DNA of 7,616 nucleotides, taken from JASFEQ01 sp050122535. Its GTDB lineage: Bacteria; Desulfobacterota; DSM-4660; Desulfatiglandales; HGW-15. The stretch covers positions 1-7,616 of the forward strand of contig JASFIT010000223.1 in NCBI GenBank assembly GCA_050122535.1. The letters are read 5' to 3'. The position numbers and the translations under genes were made by a program. Of this stretch, positions 1-5,735 are shown piece after piece. The stretch's first letter is position 1; each line of letters opens with the position of its first letter. The notes under the pieces were generated by a model. That model saw only the letters and a list, made by a program, of their open reading frames with translations, had not been told where the DNA came from and did not search any database.

Positions 1-1121
1 GTACGGGAAAGACCACAATTATAAATGCGGTAATCAAGATATACAGGGCGGTTGGGGCCAGAATTCTCCTGGCCGCTCCCACGGGGCGGGCATCCAAGCG
101 GATGAGCGAGGCGACCGGTTATCCCGCGAGAACCATCCACAGAATGTTAGAATACAGCTTCCAGAAAGGGGGTTTTCAGCGAAACCATGATCATCCGCTG
201 GAAGTGGATGTTCTCATCCTGGACGAGGTCTCCATGGTGGATACCATCCTCATGTACCATCTACTCAAGGCGGTACCCGCAGAGGCGACTCTGGTTATGG
301 TTGGAGATGTGAACCAGCTACCCTCTGTAGGCCCAGGCAGTGTCCTTAAAGACGTCATTAGATCGAACGTGGTCCCCGTGGTGGAGCTGAAAGAGATCTT
401 CCGACAAGCTGGGGAGAGCCTGATTATTGTCAATGCCCACAAGATTAATAATGGGGGTATGCCAAAGCTCAAACCGGCCAAGGAAAACCTAGAGGATTTC
501 TATTTCATTGAGCAGGATGATCCTGAGCAAGCCCTTGGTGTCATCATTGAGCTGGTATGTGAACGTATCCCCAAACGCTTCAACTTTCATCCCATCGATG
601 ACATTCAGGTGCTCTCACCCATGCATAAGGGCGTGGTGGGTGCAGGAAATTTGAATATGAAGCTGCAGGATGCCCTGAACCCGTCGAAAGTGCAGATTGC
701 GAAGGGTGAAAGGGTATTTCGCTTGAAAGACAAGGTTATGCAGATAAGAAACAACTATGAAAAGGAAGTATTCAATGGGGACATAGGAAGAATCACCTCC
801 ATGGATCCGGAGAGTCAGCAGGTCACCATAACCTTTGATGGCATACCGGTTCCTTATAACTACCTGGAACTGGATGAAGTGGCACTCGCCTATGCCATCT
901 CCGTCCACAAATCACAGGGGAGTGAGTATCAGGCCATTGTTATCCCCATCCTGTCGCAGCATTATGTCCTCCTTCAGAGGAACTTGATATACACGGCAGT
1001 AACGAGAGGAAAAAAATTGGTCGTTATGGTGGGGAGCAAAGAGGCCCTTGCCATTGGGGTAAGGAATGACAGAATCATGAGAAGATATACCTATTTGGCT
1101 GAGAGATTGAAGCGCTCTTAA
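1..1121 (+). CDS. recD2: RecD2-type ATP-dependent DNA helicase (SF1B), C-terminal part; 5' end outside window
   Basis: This is an ATP-dependent 5'-3' DNA helicase of the RecD2 (RecD-like/YrrC) family, which acts in DNA repair without RecBC. The reading frame is open from base 3, and the first codons give TGKTT, the end of the Walker A loop (GxGTGKT), so the gene starts upstream. Visible in order: motif Ia LLAAPTGRASKRMSEATG (about 66-119), Walker B DEVSMVD (222-242), motif III GDVNQLPSVG (303-332), FRQA (399-410), the conserved FNGDIG block (772-789), the UvrD_C_2-type motif AYAISVHKSQGSEY (888-929), and motif VI VTRGKK (999-1016). About 372 residues are present; full RecD2 proteins are usually 700-800 residues, so roughly the N-terminal half (OB fold and helix-hairpin-helix region) is missing. 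The end is normal (TAA at 1119-1121). RecD of a RecBCD complex is less likely because the motif spellings and the absence of recB/recC in view favour RecD2. The start at base 102 is an internal Met, not the true start. Confidence 0.93.
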   Translation, partial: TGKTTIINAVIKIYRAVGARILLAAPTGRASKRMSEATGYPARTIHRMLEYSFQKGGFQRNHDHPLEVDVLILDEVSMVDTILMYHLLKAVPAEATLVMVGDVNQLPSVGPGSVLKDVIRSNVVPVVELKEIFRQAGESLIIVNAHKINNGGMPKLKPAKENLEDFYFIEQDDPEQALGVIIELVCERIPKRFNFHPIDDIQVLSPMHKGVVGAGNLNMKLQDALNPSKVQIAKGERVFRLKDKVMQIRNNYEKEVFNGDIGRITSMDPESQQVTITFDGIPVPYNYLELDEVALAYAISVHKSQGSEYQAIVIPILSQHYVLLQRNLIYTAVTRGKKLVVMVGSKEALAIGVRNDRIMRRYTYLAERLKRS

Positions 1122-1199
1122 GAGATGTTTACTTGCGACGAGAAACCCATATTAGCCTTAGGCTCCGAAGAATCCTCATTTGTAGAGGTGGGACAGGAA

Positions 1200-1280
1200 G
1201 AGATTGCTTCGTCGCTACCGCTCCTCGCAATGACCCTACGGAGGCTACGCCTGTCATTGCGAGCGAAGCGAAGCAATCTC
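1200..1280. repeat. 81-bp imperfect inverted repeat (REP-like) between convergent genes
   Basis: The left arm at 1200-1234 begins GAGATTGCTTCG and ends CGCAATGAC. The right arm at 1253-1280 is its reverse complement, starting GTCATTGCG and ending CGAAGCAATCTC. The left arm carries about 7 extra bases in the middle. The 18-base loop ends in a smaller stem, AGGC-TAC-GCCT (1242-1252). It sits in the gap between the ends of recD2 and the cyclophilin-like gene, where a folded transcript could protect or end mRNA from either side. There is no clear T-run, so a true terminator is not shown. Elements with these ends recur in many bacterial genomes in my recollection; that was not checked here. The rest of this 227-bp gap shows nothing else. 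Confidence 0.85.
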
Positions 1281-1348
1281 AGTCTCTTTTGCGGTGAACC
1301 AGAATGAGAAGCAGACCTTGAACCAACAAGAGGAAATCGCATGTGAAA

Positions 1349-1720
1349 TCAGACGGCCTCCAAGGTCACTTCCCTTTCGCCCATAACCTCCTTGAATTTT
1401 GCAGCATCCCCGATCACCTTGCCGATGATGTTCACCGCACTGGCCGGAACAATTTTTCCAGGCTCGCTCATGGGCGTCTGGCCGAAAAAGACACAGAATG
1501 CACTCCCTGTGGGCCAATAACCTAAATCTCCCAATTCCACCACCTCTCGAGCAGTGTCATCCAGTTGGGCCTCCACCGGAATGGAAAAATAGATCTCATC
1601 ACCCCAAGTATTGAAGGGGGTCGTGATGGGCAGGGCCTCTGCCACTTTCTTGGCAGTGAGGGAATCGTTCAACTCTGCTTCCATAGATAAATTCCCGACA
1701 GTTATCTTTATTTTCATCAT
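1349..1720 (-). CDS. Cyclophilin-like fold protein (TM1367 / DUF369 family)
   Basis: A 123-residue protein that resembles the small cyclophilin-like family (Pfam Cyclophil_like, structurally known from Thermotoga TM1367). Members share the beta-barrel of peptidyl-prolyl isomerases, but I know of no proven isomerase activity or substrate. Family features visible are an N-terminal strand MKIKITVG, a WGDEIYFSIPV block (residues 39-49), GYWPTGSAFCVFFGQTP (67-83) and PASAVNIIG (92-100). There is no signal peptide or membrane segment, so it should be cytoplasmic. The start is well supported: AGGAGG at 1727-1732 lies 6 bases before the first ATG and 9 before a second adjacent ATG, so either may be used. 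It is the last gene of the minus-strand unit, 44 bp after the 131-aa gene, and probably shares the der transcript. Length matches the family. Confidence 0.82.
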   Translation of the reverse strand: MMKIKITVGNLSMEAELNDSLTAKKVAEALPITTPFNTWGDEIYFSIPVEAQLDDTAREVVELGDLGYWPTGSAFCVFFGQTPMSEPGKIVPASAVNIIGKVIGDAAKFKEVMGEREVTLEAV

Positions 1721-1726
1721 TCAAGA

Positions 1727-1732
1727 CCTCCT
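1727..1732 (-). promoter_or_regulatory. Ribosome binding site of the cyclophilin-like gene
   Basis: On the minus strand this reads AGGAGG, a full Shine-Dalgarno core, 6 bases from ATG at 1720 and 9 bases from ATG at 1717. It is the strongest ribosome binding site in the window and contrasts with der and pyrG, which have none. Confidence 0.8.
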
Positions 1733-1764
1733 AAGAAAGTTTAGAGAAATCTATTTTTCTATCC

Positions 1765-2160
1765 TTAAAGCTGCGGCAGGATGTGCAGATGCACCTTATC
1801 ATGTTTTGTTTCTGGAAGCTTTTGCAATTCCTCAGCCTCAGGCTCGAGAACCTCTCCCATCAGCACAAGGCGGAAGCGATTTAGTTGTCGACTGTCCCTT
1901 TCAATGCGGCCCCGATCCAGCAGTCTGGAGGAGATATCTTTAAGTCTGTCTATCTTCATACTGTCCACAATCCATACCATCAATTTATTTCCCAGTATCA
2001 GTTGAAGTAGGGAGATGTCATTTGTCCATATCAATTCCATCTGAATATGTTCAAAGACTTCCTTGGGGCACCCGCATCCCAGCACGTCCTGAATCAGTCT
2101 CATAACCTCTGCTTTGTTGGAGAGCTTCTCCATCCATTCCTTTTCCATTTCATCTCTCAT
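1765..2160 (-). CDS. Conserved-looking hypothetical protein with CGCP motif, coupled to der
   Basis: I do not recognise this 131-residue protein. It has a charged, helical N-terminus (residues 1-25), then VLGCGCPKEVF (27-36) with two cysteines one residue apart and a proline. A hydrophobic stretch LLQLILGNKLMVWIVDSM (51-68) looks like buried strands rather than a membrane span. An arginine-rich section (RLLDRGRIERDSRQLNRFRLVL, 79-100, with short breaks of acid residues) follows, then an acidic tail ending HLHILPQL. The Cys-X-Cys-Pro could bind metal or be redox active; that is inference. Its ATG overlaps the der stop codon in the sequence ATGA (2160-2157), typical of translational coupling, and it is followed after 44 bp by the cyclophilin-like gene. 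A purine-rich AGGAAGAG runs right up to the ATG; a Met at residue 5 is an alternative start. The tight coupling and fitting composition make it a real gene. Confidence 0.72.
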   Translation of the reverse strand: MRDEMEKEWMEKLSNKAEVMRLIQDVLGCGCPKEVFEHIQMELIWTNDISLLQLILGNKLMVWIVDSMKIDRLKDISSRLLDRGRIERDSRQLNRFRLVLMGEVLEPEAEELQKLPETKHDKVHLHILPQL

Positions 2161-3464
2161 CTCTTCCTGAATATCAGCCTTATAGGTGTATGCGTAAGAT
2201 CAAACCGTTCCCTGAATTGGTTCACCATGAATCGTTTGTAGGAGAAATGAATCTTGTCAGGTCTATTTGCGAAAACCACAAAAGTGGGAGGCCTAATGCC
2301 GGTCTGGGTCCCATAATAGAACTTCAGACTTCCCCGGCCGATTCTTGGCGGGGGATTTCGTCGAGTCATATCCTCCAAGGCCTTGTTGACCGCTCCTGTG
2401 CTTAGCTTTTTGCAAAGTTGATCGTACAGCATATCAATTCTCTCAAACAGTTTTTTCACCCGTTCGCCAGTAAGGGCTGAAAGGTTAATCCTGGGAGCAA
2501 AGGAGACAAATTGGAGTTGTCGATCTAAAGCGCCATCCAGAAGTCTTTTTTTCTCAGCGTCCTTTTTCACCAGGTCCCACTTGTTAACCGCAAGGATAAG
2601 ACCCCGGCCGCGCTCAAAGGCATAGCCACAGATTCGGGCGTCTTGTTCTGCAATGCCGGCTTCCGCATCCAGGAGGATCACGGCCACATGACATCGCTCA
2701 AGACTTCTGAGCGCTTTAATCATGGAGAATTTCTCTATCTTTTCTTTGACTCGCCCTTTTCTCCTGATGCCAGCCGTATCTATCAAAAGGTATTCCTTAC
2801 CGTGCCAACCAAAAAGAGTATCTACAGAATCGCGCGTAGTCCCTGGCAGTTCGCTTACCAACAGGCGTTCAAAGCCCAAGATGCGGTTTATTAGAGATGA
2901 CTTGCCCACATTAGGCCTTCCCAATACAGCCACCCGAATTCGACCGTTATCTTCCTTCTCAGGTTCATGCTTGGGTAGATCATGGACCACGTTCTCCATG
3001 AGGGTCTTCACGCCGTAACCGTGCGCAGCAGAAACAGGATGGGCATCCTCCATCCCCAAGCCAAAAAAGTCGTTGACTAAATGATCGTGTTCAGGCCCGT
3101 CAATCTTGTTGACCACGAGGAACACCTTCTTTTGGGATCGGCGCAGCAGATCAGCTATGTCTTCATCCCCATGCATTATGCCCTGACGGCCATCAACCAT
3201 GAAAATGATTATGTCCGCCTCCTCTATGGCCTTTACCACCTGTTCTCTGATTTGTTTTATGAGGGGCTCATGGTCTGAATCATCAAAACCCCCAGTATCG
3301 ATGATCGTCAGTGGCCTGTCTTCCCAACGGATATAGGCATAGAGACGATCCCTTGTTATACCCGGTTCGTTGTCCACAAGGGCATCTCTTGACCTGGAGA
3401 GACGATTAAAAAGGGTTGATTTGCCCACATTGGGCCGTCCCACTATGGTGATTATGGAAGACAT
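2157..3464 (-). CDS. der: Ribosome biogenesis GTPase Der (EngA)
   Basis: Der is the essential double GTPase that binds the 50S subunit and is needed for its late assembly. The 435 residues match the family (about 435-490) and all parts are present. G domain 1: GRPNVGKS (9-16), DTGG (56-59), NKID (119-122), SAAHG (145-149). After an acidic linker (about 164-174), G domain 2: GRPNVGKS (182-189), PGTTRD (207-212), DTAG (229-232), NKWD (294-297), SALTG (329-333). A C-terminal KH-like domain (about 355-435) carries the conserved block RPPTFVVFANRPDKIHFSYK and ends TPIRLIFRKR. The ATG at 3464 is fixed: an in-frame TAA lies two codons upstream and the P-loop starts at residue 9. No Shine-Dalgarno is visible before it. 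It leads a minus-strand unit with the 131-aa gene (ATGA overlap) and the cyclophilin-like gene. A sigma70-like promoter lies about 80 bp upstream. Confidence 0.97.
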   Translation of the reverse strand: MSSIITIVGRPNVGKSTLFNRLSRSRDALVDNEPGITRDRLYAYIRWEDRPLTIIDTGGFDDSDHEPLIKQIREQVVKAIEEADIIIFMVDGRQGIMHGDEDIADLLRRSQKKVFLVVNKIDGPEHDHLVNDFFGLGMEDAHPVSAAHGYGVKTLMENVVHDLPKHEPEKEDNGRIRVAVLGRPNVGKSSLINRILGFERLLVSELPGTTRDSVDTLFGWHGKEYLLIDTAGIRRKGRVKEKIEKFSMIKALRSLERCHVAVILLDAEAGIAEQDARICGYAFERGRGLILAVNKWDLVKKDAEKKRLLDGALDRQLQFVSFAPRINLSALTGERVKKLFERIDMLYDQLCKKLSTGAVNKALEDMTRRNPPPRIGRGSLKFYYGTQTGIRPPTFVVFANRPDKIHFSYKRFMVNQFRERFDLTHTPIRLIFRKR

Positions 3465-3546
3465 GGCTTAAGCTGTAATTGAAGATACTTCCCTTTCTCA
3501 GGCGAGTACCTGGGTTTTGCCCCATTCACATCTACAGGGCCCTTTC

Positions 3547-3574
3547 ATCTTACCGGCTTTTGTATGAGGGTCAA
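3547..3574 (-). promoter_or_regulatory. Probable sigma70-type promoter of der
   Basis: Read on the minus strand, TTGACC (-35, 5 of 6 consensus, 3574-3569) is followed after 16 bp by TAAGAT (-10, 4 of 6, 3552-3547). Transcription would start near 3540, giving a leader of about 75 bases before the der ATG. A small stem, CAGG/CCTG (3499-3512), lies in that leader. The 24-bp palindrome at 3588-3611 lies just upstream of the -35 element. Confidence 0.5.
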
Positions 3575-3587
3575 GACGATTCCTTAT

Positions 3588-3611
3588 ATAAAATCGCTAA
3601 AGCGATTTTAT
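3588..3611. repeat. 24-bp perfect palindrome, copy A (arms ATAAAATC / GATTTTAT)
   Basis: Eleven bases pair perfectly on each side of a central AA: the outer arms are ATAAAATC and GATTTTAT and the inner eight bases are GCTAAAGC. The same outer arms at the same spacing recur at 5697-5720 with a different inner stem. It lies 13 bp upstream of the predicted der -35 element, so it could be a protein binding site, or it could be one copy of a dispersed palindromic repeat. Confidence 0.85.
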
Positions 3612-3688
3612 CACTTGACTAAACACAGGAATACGGATAATTTCTCCTGAAATATCGGTCCTGCAACTTAGTTCGCTTCGCTCACACT

Positions 3689-3848
3689 TGGAATGTTGGA
3701 ACACTGGAAGAATGGAATAATGGGTTCTGGGAAAATGTGGTAATGGGACCTTGTCGAGTATCCCCTTGTTAGGGAACCGAGAAGTTTTCACGAATGGAAA
3801 CTTCCTTTAAAAAGCAACATTCCATCACTCCACCATTCCATTATTCCA
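3689..3848. repeat. Octamer-periodic inverted repeat (TGGAAnnn arms)
   Basis: The left arm (3689-3720) is four 8-bp units, each starting TGGAA (TGGAATGT, TGGAACAC, and so on). A looser G-rich continuation in the same 8-bp rhythm runs to about 3750. The right arm (3817-3848) is four 8-bp units each ending TCCA: ACATTCCA, TCACTCCA, CCATTCCA, TTATTCCA. The arms pair unit for unit with mismatches at the variable positions, and also share perfect 9-bp (3690-3698 with 3815-3823) and 12-bp (3712-3723 with 3838-3849) complementary stretches in a crossed order. The loop contains a further hairpin, GAAGTTT (3781-3787) with AAACTTC (3798-3804). It is upstream of pyrG. I interpret it as a non-coding repeat element; its function is unknown. 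Confidence 0.75.
3781..3804. repeat. Small hairpin inside the octamer element
   Basis: Perfect 7-bp stem, GAAGTTT with AAACTTC, around a 10-base loop. It lies between the two octamer arms and just before a CCTTTAAAAAG stretch. It is not followed by a T-run on either strand, so it is not called a terminator. Confidence 0.55.
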
Positions 3849-3936
3849 TGTGCGAGGCAGAAAATAAGATCTGGACATAACCCTCTTATTTTTATTAAGT
3901 TGTGGAATCTCTGAGCCGTTTTAAACATCTATAGAA

Positions 3937-5517
3937 ATGCCCACCAAATACATCATCGTCACCGGTGGAGTCTTATCAGGCCTGGGAAAAGGGATAGCTG
4001 CTGCCTCAATAGGCCATCTTCTCTCTTCAAGACTCAAAATCGTCCCCATCAAGTGTGATGGATATCTGAACGTGGATCCAGGGACCATGAATCCTTTCGA
4101 GCATGGTGAGGTATTCGTGCTGGATGATGGGGGTGAAGTGGATATGGATTTTGGGCACTACGAGCGATACTTGGGCGTCACCTGCAAATCAAAATGGAAT
4201 CTGACCATGGGCAAGGTATTTGACATGGTGAGGCAAAAGGAGCGGCGCGGAGATTATCTTGGGAAGACCGTTCAATATATCCCTCACGTGACTGATGTGA
4301 TAAAAAGCCATGTTTTCGATGTGGCCCGGGAGGAGTCCGCTGATCTGGTTATCGTTGAAATCGGCGGGACCGTGGGTGACATTGAGAATGAGCTTTTCCT
4401 CGAGTCTATGAGACAGATGAAAGAAGATGTTGGCAGGGAGAATATCGTTTACGTGCACCTCACTTATGTCCCCATCCCTTACGGGGTCAACGAACAGAAG
4501 TCAAAACCCACACAGCAGAGTGTAAACCTATTGAAACAAAGGGGAATTTTCCCGGATATCATTATCGGGAGGTGCTCTCAATTCTTAACAAAAAAGGTAA
4601 AGGCCAAGATCTCCAATTTTTGTGACGTGGAACCCGAGGCGGTCATCACAGGCCTTGACGTGGAGGATGTATATGAGATCCCCATTATTTTTGAAAAAGA
4701 GGGCCTAGCAGAGATCCTACACAAAAAATTGAACATTTACAGCCCTCCGGACCTGCGCAGGTGGAAGCAGTTTATTGATAATTTGAGGCATCCCAAAAAA
4801 GAGATTGCGGTGGCCATGTGCGGCAAATATACCAAACTGGAGGACTCCTATGCCTCCATTATTGAATCCTTTAATCATTGCTCAGCCCATCTGGGTTGCA
4901 AGATAAATCTGAAATGGGTCGAGACCACAGACCTGAAGGACACTTCTTTCATGGACGGCGTGGATGGCGTGTTGGTTCCCGGCGGCTTTGGGCATCGGGG
5001 AACTGAGGGTAAAATTGAGGCCATCCGTGTGGCCAGGGAACGGAACATCCCATTTCTCGGCCTCTGTCTTGGGCTCCAGTTGGCTGTCATCGAATTTGCA
5101 AGGAATGTGTGTGACCTGGAGCGTGCCAACTCTACGGAAATGGACGCAGATACACCCCATCCGGTGATCGATATCCTTCCTGAGCAGAAGGAGATCGTGG
5201 ATAAGGGCGGAACCATGAGGCTTGGGGCCTACACAGCTGTGCTCAAAGAGGGGACTCTCGTTCATTCCCTTTATCGATCTATTGATGTATCGGAGAGACA
5301 CCGACACCGATATGAGGTGAACCCGGAATATCACCAAATCATAACGGAGAAGGGGATGGTTTTTTCAGGCTGTTCCCGTGATGGAAGATTGGTGGAATTT
5401 ATCGAACTGCCAGATCTGAAATTCTTTGCGGCCACCCAAGCCCATCCAGAACTAAAATCCAGAATGGAATTACCTTCCCCCCTCTTCTATGGCTTTGTAA
5501 AAGCCTGCCTCAACTGA
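3937..5517 (+). CDS. pyrG: CTP synthase (UTP:ammonia ligase, glutamine-hydrolysing), divergent type
   Basis: PyrG converts UTP to CTP using ATP and glutamine, the last step of pyrimidine nucleotide synthesis, in the cytoplasm. The 526 residues hold both domains. The synthetase domain has the P-loop VTGGVLSGLGKG (8-19), the DFGHYER block (71-77), VEIGGTVGDIE (140-150) and KSKPTQ (188-193). The class I glutamine amidotransferase domain (about 290-526) has VPGGFG (347-352), the nucleophile Cys377 in LGLCLGLQ, and His503/Glu505 in QAHPELKSR, so it should be active. Departures from the common bacterial form are KCDGYLNVDPG (usual KLDPYLNVDPG), MNPFEHGEVFVLDDG, PYGVNEQKSKPTQQS (usual GExKTKPTQHS) and GDIENELF. 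It is about 20 residues shorter than the E. coli enzyme. The ATG at 3937 is set by an in-frame TAA five codons upstream and by homology from residue 2; no Shine-Dalgarno is visible. No kdsA follows, unlike in many proteobacteria. Confidence 0.97.
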   Translation: MPTKYIIVTGGVLSGLGKGIAAASIGHLLSSRLKIVPIKCDGYLNVDPGTMNPFEHGEVFVLDDGGEVDMDFGHYERYLGVTCKSKWNLTMGKVFDMVRQKERRGDYLGKTVQYIPHVTDVIKSHVFDVAREESADLVIVEIGGTVGDIENELFLESMRQMKEDVGRENIVYVHLTYVPIPYGVNEQKSKPTQQSVNLLKQRGIFPDIIIGRCSQFLTKKVKAKISNFCDVEPEAVITGLDVEDVYEIPIIFEKEGLAEILHKKLNIYSPPDLRRWKQFIDNLRHPKKEIAVAMCGKYTKLEDSYASIIESFNHCSAHLGCKINLKWVETTDLKDTSFMDGVDGVLVPGGFGHRGTEGKIEAIRVARERNIPFLGLCLGLQLAVIEFARNVCDLERANSTEMDADTPHPVIDILPEQKEIVDKGGTMRLGAYTAVLKEGTLVHSLYRSIDVSERHRHRYEVNPEYHQIITEKGMVFSGCSRDGRLVEFIELPDLKFFAATQAHPELKSRMELPSPLFYGFVKACLN

Positions 5518-5594
5518 ACCCCTTTCAAGGCAATTACAACTTGATTGTATAGGAATTTCCTTATTTGTACTGTACTACTTTAGCCATTTGAAAA

Positions 5595-5627
5595 GCCCCT
5601 GGGCTGAGCGGCATTCTCTGAAGGGGC
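5595..5627. other. Stem-loop downstream of pyrG (terminator-like on minus strand only)
   Basis: GCCCCT (5595-5600) pairs with AGGGGC (5622-5627) around a 21-base loop. On the plus strand the stem is followed by CAAAAAATTT, so it is not a standard pyrG terminator. On the minus strand it is followed by four T, but no minus-strand gene ends here. Between the pyrG stop and this stem are further small palindromes, such as TACAA/TTGTA (5535-5549). The 218-bp gap before the next gene otherwise holds only the 24-bp palindrome at 5697-5720. Confidence 0.35.
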
Positions 5628-5696
5628 CAAAAAATTTACGTATTGCCCTAAAGTATGGCGCACAACGCGAGGCAGCTATAAGGCATTGTCCTGTGA

Positions 5697-5720
5697 ATAA
5701 AATCCCTTGCGGGATTTTAT
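5697..5720. repeat. 24-bp palindrome, copy B (arms ATAAAATC / GATTTTAT)
   Basis: Ten perfectly paired bases on each side of a TTGC loop: outer arms ATAAAATC and GATTTTAT, inner eight bases CCTTGCGG. Length and outer arms equal those of the copy at 3588-3611, while the inner stem differs but keeps its pairing. It ends two bases before the ribosome binding site of the next gene, so the folded RNA would sit against the start site. Confidence 0.85.
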
Positions 5721-5735
5721 AAGAGGTGAAGATTA

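Larger units (their letters stand above)
3465..3936. other. Divergent intergenic region between der and pyrG, repeat-rich
   Basis: This 472-bp region separates two divergent housekeeping genes and contains no convincing gene. From the der side it holds the probable der promoter (3547-3574), a 24-bp palindrome (3588-3611), and a large inverted repeat made of octamers (3689-3848). The last 88 bp before pyrG are AT-rich and should hold its promoter. The best match there is TGGACA (3872-3877) with TATTAA (3893-3898) at a short 15-bp spacing, too weak to call. A 64-codon open frame on the minus strand (3597-3791) is translated repeat and not a gene. Confidence 0.75.

Noticed and set aside
1115..1124. 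CTCTTAAGAG palindrome over the recD2 stop codon
   Set aside because: Ten bases without a T-run; too small to mean a terminator or operator.
1118..1342. Overlapping open frames on both strands (1118-1342 minus, 1125-1307 plus) in the gap after recD2
   Set aside because: They run through the inverted repeat and give repeat-type peptide such as LSLRAKRSNLSL; no ribosome site supports them.
3597..3791. 64-codon minus-strand frame upstream of der
   Set aside because: It is read across the octamer repeat arm, lacks a ribosome site and resembles translated repeat.
3689..3848. Possible CRISPR array
   Set aside because: Units are 8 bp with no spacers and the two arms are inverted relative to each other; no cas gene is in view.
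3872..3898. Candidate pyrG promoter TGGACA-N15-TATTAA
   Set aside because: Spacing is too short and the match too partial to call in AT-rich sequence.
4875..5337. Long minus-strand frames inside pyrG (113 and 151 codons)
   Set aside because: They are shadows of an intact, conserved gene on the other strand.
5622..5640. pyrG intrinsic terminator at the GCCCCT/AGGGGC stem
   Set aside because: On the plus strand the stem is followed by A-rich and not T-rich sequence; only the minus strand has a short T-run.
3852..5675. GCGAGGCAG followed by ATAAG at 3852-3868 and again at 5667-5682
   Set aside because: Nine shared bases plus five at a slightly different spacing could be chance; kept only as a hint that the two pyrG-flanking regions share repeat fragments.
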